The position numbers and the translations under genes were made by a program. Positions 1 to 5,828 of a stretch of DNA of 8,686 nucleotides are shown here, piece after piece. Numbering within the stretch: position 1 is the stretch's first letter; the number at the start of each line of letters is the position of its first letter. The DNA comes from Chloroflexota bacterium (GTDB lineage Bacteria > Chloroflexota > Anaerolineae > JAADDB01): positions 1-8,686 of the forward strand of contig JAADDB010000195.1 of the NCBI GenBank assembly GCA_013154135.1. Reading direction: 5' to 3'. Under the pieces are notes generated by a model. It saw only the letters and a list, made by a program, of their open reading frames with translations, ran no database searches and was not told where the DNA came from.

Positions 1-50
1 TGAACGGCCGAGAATCGCCCCACACGGCTTATGATGGTCTCCCGCCCCTC

Positions 51-218
51 TTACTCGTTACTCGTTATGCGTTAGGCTCTTCGCCCATCCCAGCCGACCT
101 CATTCTCCCGCCGATTCCCCTTAATCGTTAATCGTCAATCGTTACTCTTTACGCCCCACAACCTCACCCTCCCGCCGATCCCCTTAATCGTTACTCATTA
201 ATCGTCAATCGTTACTCT
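51..218. repeat. Degenerate heptamer tandem repeats in three blocks
   Basis: Three blocks of 7-base units close to TTAATCG or TTACTCG lie at 51-79, 121-155 and 184-218. The first block reads TTACTCG, TTACTCG, TTATGCG, then a partial TTAGGC. The second and third are TTAATCG/TCAATCG/TTACTCT-type units. Blocks two and three also share the sequence before them (97-120 and 161-183, containing CTCCCGCCGAT), so they form a direct duplication with a period of about 64 bases. No reading frame with coding character covers this stretch. Similar short 7-base arrays occur between genes in Chloroflexota as far as I recall; the function is unknown. Confidence 0.8.
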
Positions 219-226
219 CCCCCAAG

Positions 227-244
227 ATCACCCTTGCGGGTGAT
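227..244. other. Small perfect hairpin upstream of the cytochrome gene
   Basis: ATCACCC (227-233) and GGGTGAT (238-244) pair perfectly around the four-base loop TTGC. No T-run follows on the plus strand, so it is not a convincing terminator for rightward transcription. It lies upstream of the tentative cytochrome promoter and could be an operator or the end of an upstream transcript. Confidence 0.4.
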
Positions 245-270
245 GGAAAATCATACATGGGAGGGATGCT

Positions 271-299
271 TTCTTGGGAGAGTCCTGGTAACATACAGA
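271..299 (+). promoter_or_regulatory. Weak candidate promoter for the multiheme cytochrome
   Basis: TTCTTG (271-276) and TACAGA (294-299) are separated by 17 bases, which fits sigma70 geometry, although the -35 box is poor. The transcript would begin near 306 and have a leader of about 60 bases. That leader includes a 5-bp hairpin (CGTGG 308-312, CCACG 318-322) before the strong ribosome binding site. This is the best match I found between the repeats and the gene, but it is only a candidate. Confidence 0.25.
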
Positions 300-368
300 G
301 TAGGAGTCGTGGTCGTTCCACGCGCGCGGTGTAAGCCCTGAGTTCCCGAAATACGAAGGAGGTGCTGT

Positions 369-2993
369 ATGAGAAAAGCGCTTCTCGCAGTACTCATCCT
401 TCTGGCCCTGGTGGCGGTGGTGGCCATGTGGCCGGGTGGCAACGCCCAGGCCGCCCCGTCCGGCGACAGCGTTTCCGCGCCGTCGTCCCAGGGTCCGAAG
501 GAAAACTGTACCAACGCCGGATGTCACGAAGGGATCGAGGACATTCGCGATCCCAACAGTGACATGATGAAGCAGATCAAGGCCATCGGCGAATGTACGG
601 CCTGTCACGGGGGCAACCCCGAGGCCACAACCGCGGAAGAGGCCCATGGTCCGAAGGGCTCCTTCTACCCCGACCCGGGCAATCCCTGGATTGTGGACAA
701 GACCTGTGGCAAATGCCATCCTGGTTACGGCTACAGCGTTCGGCTTTCCCTCATGAACACGGAAGCCGGCAAGATCCAGGGGAACCTGTGGGCCTGGGGT
801 GTGAAGGGCAAGTACGGAGAAGGTCGCCAGACCAAGTACGCCAACTACACCTTGGACGACGAAGATGGGCCTACGCCCTACTTCGGCACGGACACGTACA
901 AGGCGTACATGGAGAAACTCATCGCGGCCTATCCGGACCAGTTCCCCACTCACGTGGAGGCCATGCCGCTGCCCACGGTAGAAGAGATCGTCAAGGATCC
1001 CTCCCTGGCGGCCTTCACCTACCAGCGCAACCAGTGTCAGCGCTGTCACGTAGGTGGTCCGCCTCGGCTCAAGCGAGGTGACTACCGAGGCACCGGGTGC
1101 TCCGCGTGTCACATCCCCTACTCCAACGAGGGGTACTACGAGGGGAACGACCCCACCATCCCCAAGGATGAACCGGGGCACATGTTGGTCCATCGCATCC
1201 AAGCCACCCGGGATGCGAAAGTCAAAGTCCACGATGTGGAATACAGTGGTATTCCCGTGGAGACGTGTAACTCCTGCCACAACCGTGGTAAGCGCATTGG
1301 CGTGAGTTACGAAGGCATTATGGAATTCCCCTACGGCACCCCCTTCAACGAAAAGGGCGGCATGCAGCCCAAGCTGCACACCAAGAAATACCTCTTCATC
1401 AAAGAGGACCTGCACCACGAGGTGCAAAGCCGGCCCGAAAACCCCGAAGGGGGCATGTTGTGCCAGGACTGCCACACCAGCATCGACATGCACGGTGACG
1501 GCAACCTCTTCGGCACCACCCTGGGGCAGGTGGAGATCGAATGTGCGGACTGCCACGGTACGCCCGACGCGTATCCCTGGGAACTCCCCTTGGGCTACCA
1601 GGATGAACTCCTCACACCGGAGGAGATGGGCGACCTGGTCAAGGGACCGCGCGGCACCGTCAACATCCTGCCCAACAACCTGACCTACGGTACCGTCTAC
1701 GACCCCGAGGACGGGTACATCCTCACGGCCCGCGGCAACCCCTACGGCAACGTCGTCCGCCGCGGCAACGAGGTCATCGTCCACTCCGCATCTGGGCTGG
1801 ACTTCAAGGTGCCCTTGCTCAAGACCATCAAGGAGGAAGGCACCTGGAAGACCCCCGATGCCGAGGTCGCGATGGACAAGGTCAACGCGCACATGGACAA
1901 CATGGAGTGTTACGCGTGTCACGCGGACTGGGCACCTCAGTGCTACGGCTGTCACGTGACCGCGGACTACTCCGAAGGGAAACAGGGCACCGACTGGCTG
2001 GGCATCGGGCAGCATTACAAGGACACGGGAGAAGTAGACCGCTCCATCGTCATTCCCGGCAAGATCAAGGAAGGACGTGGATACCTGCGCTGGGAGGACC
2101 CGATCCTGGGTATCAACGGCGAAGGGTTGGTCACTCCTCTCATCCCCGGTTGTCAGGTCGTCTTCACCGTCATCGGACCGAACGGGGAATCCTTGGCCCA
2201 CAACGTCATCGGACGGACACCGCCGAACGAAGAGGGTGGGGGACCTGAAGGACAGCGTGGTATGGACATGGCGCCGGTGCAGCCGCACACGGCCGGCCGC
2301 AAGGCCCGCACATGCGAGTCCTGCCACAGCGACCCCAAAGCCCTCGGCTACGGTATCCAGGGCGGCAAGTTCCTCAAGGGCTACACCGAACCGCGTGTGA
2401 TCGACCTCCAGACCGCACTGGGTGAAGTCATCCCGACCAAGGTCCAGAACCAGATGGAGGCCATCCCTGACCTGCCCATGGACTGGAGCCAGATCGTGGA
2501 TCCGGAGACGGGCAAGCAGATGATGACCGTCGGGTCCCACTGGCCCAAGTCCGGCCCGCTCACCGAAGACCAGCGAACCCGCATGGAACGGGTGGGCGTG
2601 TGCATGGGCTGTCACCAGAACATGGCCGACCCCGAATTCTGGACCGACCAGGTCATTGCCACCTACGGCAAAGTCAAGACGGATGAAGAACACATCCGTG
2701 TGATGAACCAACTGGTGCACGACGCGGTGGCCGGCAAGCAGGCCATTGCCGAGGCCGAAACCGCCAAGGCCAAAGTCTCCGAACTGGAGAGCAAGCTGGC
2801 CGAGGCCGAAATGAAGGTCAAAGAAGCCCAAAAGGCCGCAGAGGAAGCCGGCAAGAAGGTCCAAGAGGCCCCGGCTCCCACACCGACGCCTGAACCTCAA
2901 GCCGCAGGCATGCCGTGGGTCTACATCCTGTTGGCCCTGGTAGCCGGCTTAATCGTCGGTCTGGGCGTCGCCTTTGGCCTTCGCAAAGGCTAA
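369..2993 (+). CDS. Exported dodecaheme c-type cytochrome with coiled coil and C-terminal membrane anchor
   Basis: This 874-residue protein starts with an AAGGAGG ribosome binding site just upstream of ATG and a signal peptide (about residues 1-29; Arg-Lys, a Leu/Val/Ala core, then NAQAA). Eleven CXXCH motifs begin at Cys76, 113, 223, 244, 300, 365, 392, 514, 525, 649 and 745. A CX4CH motif (Cys47-His53, CTNAGCH) makes twelve possible c-type haems. Haems 9 and 10 are only seven residues apart. Regions of roughly 118-120 residues without haem motifs lie at about 397-513 and 530-648. The C-terminus has a charged Ala/Glu/Lys coiled coil (about 784-834), a Pro/Thr-rich linker and one membrane helix (about 849-870) ending in LRKG, so the haem part faces outward. 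The expected role is extracytoplasmic electron transfer, to or from a terminal reductase, a mineral or a partner cell. I cannot name the family or substrate. It needs cytochrome c maturation proteins, none of which is in the window. No partner gene is fused or overlapping. Confidence 0.93.
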   Translation: MRKALLAVLILLALVAVVAMWPGGNAQAAPSGDSVSAPSSQGPKENCTNAGCHEGIEDIRDPNSDMMKQIKAIGECTACHGGNPEATTAEEAHGPKGSFYPDPGNPWIVDKTCGKCHPGYGYSVRLSLMNTEAGKIQGNLWAWGVKGKYGEGRQTKYANYTLDDEDGPTPYFGTDTYKAYMEKLIAAYPDQFPTHVEAMPLPTVEEIVKDPSLAAFTYQRNQCQRCHVGGPPRLKRGDYRGTGCSACHIPYSNEGYYEGNDPTIPKDEPGHMLVHRIQATRDAKVKVHDVEYSGIPVETCNSCHNRGKRIGVSYEGIMEFPYGTPFNEKGGMQPKLHTKKYLFIKEDLHHEVQSRPENPEGGMLCQDCHTSIDMHGDGNLFGTTLGQVEIECADCHGTPDAYPWELPLGYQDELLTPEEMGDLVKGPRGTVNILPNNLTYGTVYDPEDGYILTARGNPYGNVVRRGNEVIVHSASGLDFKVPLLKTIKEEGTWKTPDAEVAMDKVNAHMDNMECYACHADWAPQCYGCHVTADYSEGKQGTDWLGIGQHYKDTGEVDRSIVIPGKIKEGRGYLRWEDPILGINGEGLVTPLIPGCQVVFTVIGPNGESLAHNVIGRTPPNEEGGGPEGQRGMDMAPVQPHTAGRKARTCESCHSDPKALGYGIQGGKFLKGYTEPRVIDLQTALGEVIPTKVQNQMEAIPDLPMDWSQIVDPETGKQMMTVGSHWPKSGPLTEDQRTRMERVGVCMGCHQNMADPEFWTDQVIATYGKVKTDEEHIRVMNQLVHDAVAGKQAIAEAETAKAKVSELESKLAEAEMKVKEAQKAAEEAGKKVQEAPAPTPTPEPQAAGMPWVYILLALVAGLIVGLGVAFGLRKG

Positions 2994-3020
2994 GGAGACA
3001 CCCAAGCGGTCGAACATACA

Positions 3021-3053
3021 AAACGGCGGGGGATGCATCATCCCCCGCCGTTT
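3021..3053 (+). terminator. Strong hairpin terminator after the cytochrome gene
   Basis: A perfect 15-bp stem pairs AAACGGCGGGGGATG (3021-3035) with its complement (3039-3053) around a CAT loop, 27 bases after the cytochrome stop codon. The A-rich left edge and TTT right edge look like a bidirectional intrinsic terminator, although the downstream T-run is short (TTTGCTGCTT). It separates the cytochrome transcript from the TPR gene. Confidence 0.8.
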
Positions 3054-3079
3054 GCTGCTTATGAGAAATCAAGTACAAT
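3052..3079 (+). promoter_or_regulatory. Candidate sigma70-type promoter for the TPR gene
   Basis: TTGCTG (3052-3057) and TACAAT (3074-3079) are separated by 16 bases. The -10 box differs from consensus at one position. The -35 box begins within the last two bases of the preceding terminator stem, so the terminator and promoter abut. Transcription would begin near 3086, which places the inverted repeat at 3099-3130 in the early leader. Confidence 0.55.
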
Positions 3080-3098
3080 AGCCGGGTATTCGTTCCAC

Positions 3099-3130
3099 CA
3101 TGTCCTGATGAACCAGAACATCAGGACATG
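3099..3130. promoter_or_regulatory. Perfect 12-bp inverted repeat in the TPR gene leader
   Basis: CATGTCCTGATG (3099-3110) and CATCAGGACATG (3119-3130) are perfect complements around an eight-base spacer. The repeat starts about 20 bases downstream of the candidate -10 box and about 100 bases before the TPR start codon. It could be an operator for a dimeric repressor acting as a roadblock, or a stable 5' leader hairpin. The lack of a following T-run argues against an intrinsic terminator. Confidence 0.6.
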
Positions 3131-3228
3131 CGTACTTTGACATGAACGGCGGAGTGCGGACCCGTCCGCCGACGAATTCTGTCCGTCAATTCGCACCATC
3201 TCTTTTCCCTGGCAAAGGAGTTCAAAGG

Positions 3229-4098
3229 ATGAAAGCTAGCACATGGCGTCGCTATGGACTGCCCATTGTAGCCGGTCTGGCCGCCTTTTTCGTGGTCCTG
3301 GCCGGGCTGTGGTACGCCCAACGGGCCGGATACCTGGGGAAGCACACCCCGACTCTGGCCTCTCAACCCGCGCAAACCACCCCCTCCACCCGTCATGAGG
3401 TGGAAAACGAATTCGTGCGCATGGCCATCGAAGCGGCCAAACAAGGGGATGTGGAAGAAGCCCTCAAAGCCCTGGATGTGGCCATCGCCGCGAACCCGGA
3501 CAAAGCCTACGAAGCCTACTACTACCGGGGCCTGATCCACGCGGAACAGGGGGACATTGAGAAAGGCATCGAAGACCTGACCAAAGCCATCGAAGCGAAC
3601 CCCCACATGGCCGAGGCCTACGCGGCCCGCGGGAGCCTGTACCTCACCATAGACCGGCCCAGCACGGCCATCAAGGACTTCACCAAAGCCATTGAACTGG
3701 ACCCCGATTACGCGCCCAACTACGTGAACCGGGGACAGGCTTACCTGAGCTTGGACATGGTGGACCTGGCCCTGAAGGACCTGGAAAAAGCCCTCCAACT
3801 GGAGCCGAACTCCCTGGCCGCGTACTTCAACCGGGGTGTGGCTTACTTCCAGAAAAAGGACATTGAAAAAGCCATCGCGGACTTCACCAAGTGCATTGAA
3901 CTGGACCCCACCGTGCCCGCGCCTTACTTCAACCGGGCCGTGGCCTACATCGAGATCAACGAAAAGGAAAAAGCCGCGGTGGACCTGGCCGTGTACCTGA
4001 AATTGGCCAAGGATGAGGAAGGCCGCCACCAGGCCGAAGCCCTGCTCAACACGCTCAAAGACCCGGTCATGATGATCGAAACGACTCCCGGACATTAG
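3229..4098 (+). CDS. Membrane-anchored tetratricopeptide repeat protein
   Basis: The 289-residue product has a short positively charged N-terminus (MKASTWRRYG) and one hydrophobic helix (about residues 11-30). A Pro/Thr/Ser-rich linker follows, then about six consecutive TPR units between residues 60 and 262. Each unit is about 34 residues and ends in a typical IEANP, IELDP or LEP turn; the A/F-x-N-R-G-x-A-Y pattern is visible from the third unit on. The helix is an uncleaved anchor or signal, so the TPR domain probably lies outside the cytoplasmic membrane. I chose the ATG at 3229 because AAAGGAG lies eight bases upstream. The frame is open back to an ATG at 3142, but that would add 29 uncharacteristic residues in front of the helix. 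TPR proteins act as scaffolds for complexes; membrane-bound ones such as NrfG and CcmI serve cytochrome c biogenesis, which would suit the upstream gene. That link is inference. Confidence 0.9.
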   Translation: MKASTWRRYGLPIVAGLAAFFVVLAGLWYAQRAGYLGKHTPTLASQPAQTTPSTRHEVENEFVRMAIEAAKQGDVEEALKALDVAIAANPDKAYEAYYYRGLIHAEQGDIEKGIEDLTKAIEANPHMAEAYAARGSLYLTIDRPSTAIKDFTKAIELDPDYAPNYVNRGQAYLSLDMVDLALKDLEKALQLEPNSLAAYFNRGVAYFQKKDIEKAIADFTKCIELDPTVPAPYFNRAVAYIEINEKEKAAVDLAVYLKLAKDEEGRHQAEALLNTLKDPVMMIETTPGH

Positions 4099-4300
4099 GG
4101 CGGCACGGGGAGAACGTCATCTGGCACATGCTGATGGCGGAAAAACCCGATAGCCCTTGACGGCGGACAAATCCGCCCTCCCGCGGGGACTCCACGTCCT
4201 CGCCCTGGGCCGGGGAAGAGTTGGGTGTGCGAGGCCGGCGTTCAAAGGTCGGTGACCCTCCATGGGCCACCTGTCGCCAACTCCACCCGGTCGTTGAATC
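4099..4300. other. Intergenic stretch between the TPR gene and the tRNA promoter
   Basis: I see no supported gene in these 202 bases. The only local structure is a 6-bp hairpin, GGCGGA (4162-4167) with TCCGCC (4172-4177) around CAAA. It lacks a T-run and is at best a weak terminator for the TPR transcript. Minus-strand frames here have no domain character or ribosome binding site. Confidence 0.6.
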
Positions 4301-4329
4301 TTGACAGCCGACCCGAACGTACATATAAT
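4301..4329 (+). promoter_or_regulatory. Perfect consensus promoter of the tRNA-Lys gene
   Basis: TTGACA (4301-4306) and TATAAT (4324-4329) match both sigma70 consensus hexamers exactly with the ideal 17-base spacer. The expected start near 4336 leaves a very short 5' leader before the tRNA at 4343. This strength is typical of stable RNA genes. Confidence 0.95.
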
Positions 4330-4342
4330 GAGCACCGGTTGT

Positions 4343-4418
4343 GGGGCGCTAGCTCAACTGGTAGAGCAGCGGACTCTTAATCCGCGGGTTGGGGGTTCGA
4401 GTCCTCCGCGCCTCACCA
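4343..4418 (+). tRNA. tRNA-Lys(CUU) with encoded CCA
   Basis: The complete cloverleaf can be drawn. The acceptor GGGGCGC pairs with GCGCCTC (one G-U). T8 and A9 follow, then the D arm GCTC/GAGC. The anticodon stem GCGGA/TCCGC carries the loop CTCTTAA, giving anticodon CUU at 34-36. The T arm GGGGG/CCTCC (one G-U) has a TTCGAGT loop. The discriminator is A at 4415 and CCA is encoded at 4416-4418. CUU reads the lysine codon AAG. Position 8 is U, so this tRNA could be a substrate for the 4-thiouridine synthetase encoded just downstream. Confidence 0.97.
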
Positions 4419-4419
4419 C

Positions 4420-4457
4420 AAAACGGGCGAGCCACTCCGGTTCGCCCGTTTTTGTTT
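4420..4457 (+). terminator. Intrinsic terminator of tRNA-Lys
   Basis: AAACGGGCGAGCC (4421-4433) pairs with GGTTCGCCCGTTT (4439-4451) with a single G-U and a five-base loop, followed by TTTTTGTTT. It starts directly after the CCA end and is a textbook intrinsic terminator. Readthrough would enter the thiI leader. Confidence 0.92.
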
Positions 4458-4459
4458 AT

Positions 4460-4571
4460 CCGCGAAACACAGTTCGCGGGATCGCAGTACCAGGAAAGAA
4501 TTCGGTGTGAGACGGGGCGGGTTGTGCCCGGCGTGCCTCACCATCCCTTTCGAGAACCGGAGGACACAACC
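4460..4571 (+). promoter_or_regulatory. Structured leader upstream of thiI
   Basis: Two foldable elements lie between the tRNA terminator and thiI. The first is CCGCGAA (4460-4466) with TTCGCGG (4473-4479) around a six-base loop. The second is longer: GGTTGTG (4520-4526) with CACAACC (4565-4571), and an inner CCGG/CCGG pairing (4528-4531, 4557-4560). I found no clear promoter in this stretch and no recognisable TPP or SAM riboswitch core. Whether these are regulatory or merely GC-rich chance pairings is open. Confidence 0.35.
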
Positions 4572-4598
4572 TCTTTCAGCACACAAGGAGCTCGTTCC

Positions 4599-5828
4599 AT
4601 GCAACTCCAGGCCTATCTCCTGGTCCACTACGGCGAAGTGGGCCTGAAAGGACAAAACCGACCGCGGTTCATCGACACCCTGGTCCGCAACATCCAGGAA
4701 CGCCTGGCCGGGCTGGATGTCCATGTGGACAGAAAACGCTCCGGCCGCATCCTCTTTCGCCTGGGCCCCGAAGCCCGGTGGGAGGAAGTGGCCTCGCGCG
4801 TGCAGACGGTGTTCGGCATCGCGTACTTCGCGCGGGCCTGGCGAGTCCCCCTGGACATGGACGCGCTGGAACGGGCCGTCCTCTCCCTGCTCCCCGCGAA
4901 GGAGGGCATCTCCTTTGCCGTGCGCGCGCGACGGGCCAACAAACACTTCCCCCTCAACTCCATGGAAATCAACCGCCGGTTGGGCGCGGCCATTGCCCAG
5001 GCCACGGGCTGGCGCGTCAACCTGGACCACCCCGATCTCCCGGTCCACGTGGAAGTCCTGTACAAGGAAATCTTCTTCTACTTCCGGAAGATCAAAGGGC
5101 CGGGGGGACTGCCGGTGGGGGTCAGCGGCACGGCCTTGAACCTCCTTTCCGGCGGCATTGATTCCCCGGTGGCCGCCTGGCGGATGCTCCGACGGGGCGC
5201 GCGGGTGCTCAACGTCCACTTCCACGGTCAACCCCTGGTCACCCGGGCGTCCGAAGTGAAGGCCATTGAGCTCGCGCGTGTCCTCACCGAATGGGGAGGC
5301 TCCCCCTACCTCTACAGTGTGCCCATCGGCAACATCCAGGCGGAGATCATGCGCACATCTCCGCCGGCCTACCGGGTGGTGCTCTACCGCCGCCTGATGA
5401 TGCGGGTAGCCCAGGAACTGGCCCAACGGGAAGGGGCATTGGCCCTGGTGACCGGGGAAAGTCTGGGCCAAGTGGCTTCGCAGACGCTGGAGAACCTCTA
5501 CGTGATCAACGAAGTCGCCCGGCTTCCCGTGCTGCGCCCCCTCATCGGCATGGACAAGGAGGAGATCGTGGCCCAGGCCGAACGCATCGGCACCCTGGAG
5601 CTCTCCAACCTACCGGGGGAGGATTGCTGCACCCTCTTCACCCCCAAACATCCCGTCACCGCGGCGCGTTTGGAGGATGTTCACGCGATAGAGGCCCAAC
5701 AGCCGTGGGACCGGTGGGTGCAAGAGGCGCTGGCCCGGGCCCAGCGCATCGACGTGCGCACGTCCCCGGTGGATGCCCTCCAATTCTGGCCTGACCGGGC
5801 CGACCAGCTGCTGAAATCCCGCGCCTAA
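4599..5828 (+). CDS. thiI: tRNA 4-thiouridine synthetase ThiI, short form without rhodanese domain
   Basis: ThiI uses ATP to adenylate U8 of tRNAs and transfers sulfur from a cysteine desulfurase, forming 4-thiouridine, a near-UV sensor. In some bacteria it also supplies sulfur for thiamine thiazole. The 409-residue product has the N-terminal ferredoxin-like and THUMP regions (about 1-165; YGEVGLKGQNRPRF at 11-24), then the PP-loop SGGIDSPVAAW (184-194). It also has TGESLGQVASQT (285-296) and EDCCTLFTPKHP (341-352), with Cys344 at the position of the catalytic cysteine. It stops without the rhodanese domain of the enterobacterial enzyme, as in the roughly 400-residue Bacillus type, so another protein or a persulfide must deliver sulfur. 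The start at 4599 has AAGGAG eight bases upstream; the open frame extends back to 4389 but would overlap the tRNA and its terminator. The stop codon overlaps that of the convergent glycosyltransferase. Confidence 0.96.
   Translation: MQLQAYLLVHYGEVGLKGQNRPRFIDTLVRNIQERLAGLDVHVDRKRSGRILFRLGPEARWEEVASRVQTVFGIAYFARAWRVPLDMDALERAVLSLLPAKEGISFAVRARRANKHFPLNSMEINRRLGAAIAQATGWRVNLDHPDLPVHVEVLYKEIFFYFRKIKGPGGLPVGVSGTALNLLSGGIDSPVAAWRMLRRGARVLNVHFHGQPLVTRASEVKAIELARVLTEWGGSPYLYSVPIGNIQAEIMRTSPPAYRVVLYRRLMMRVAQELAQREGALALVTGESLGQVASQTLENLYVINEVARLPVLRPLIGMDKEEIVAQAERIGTLELSNLPGEDCCTLFTPKHPVTAARLEDVHAIEAQQPWDRWVQEALARAQRIDVRTSPVDALQFWPDRADQLLKSRA

Noticed and set aside
228..2900. An 890-residue open frame on the minus strand spanning the whole cytochrome gene
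   Set aside because: It mirrors the cytochrome codons, has no signal, domain or ribosome binding site of its own, and reads as Val/Gly/Leu/His-rich filler. Long antisense frames are expected in high-GC genes with strong third-position bias.
3142..3228. An upstream start for the TPR protein
   Set aside because: The extra 29 residues have no family character, and AAAGGAG sits eight bases before the ATG at 3229.
3121..4095. A 324-residue minus-strand frame opposite the TPR gene
   Set aside because: It repeats with the TPR period (QVHGQV, VQFNGFGEV-type strings), showing that it is the shadow of the repeated codons on the plus strand.
4389..4598. An N-terminal extension of ThiI by 70 residues
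   Set aside because: It would overlap the tRNA-Lys gene and its terminator. The family starts at MQLQAYLLVHYGE, which has a good ribosome binding site at 4585-4590.
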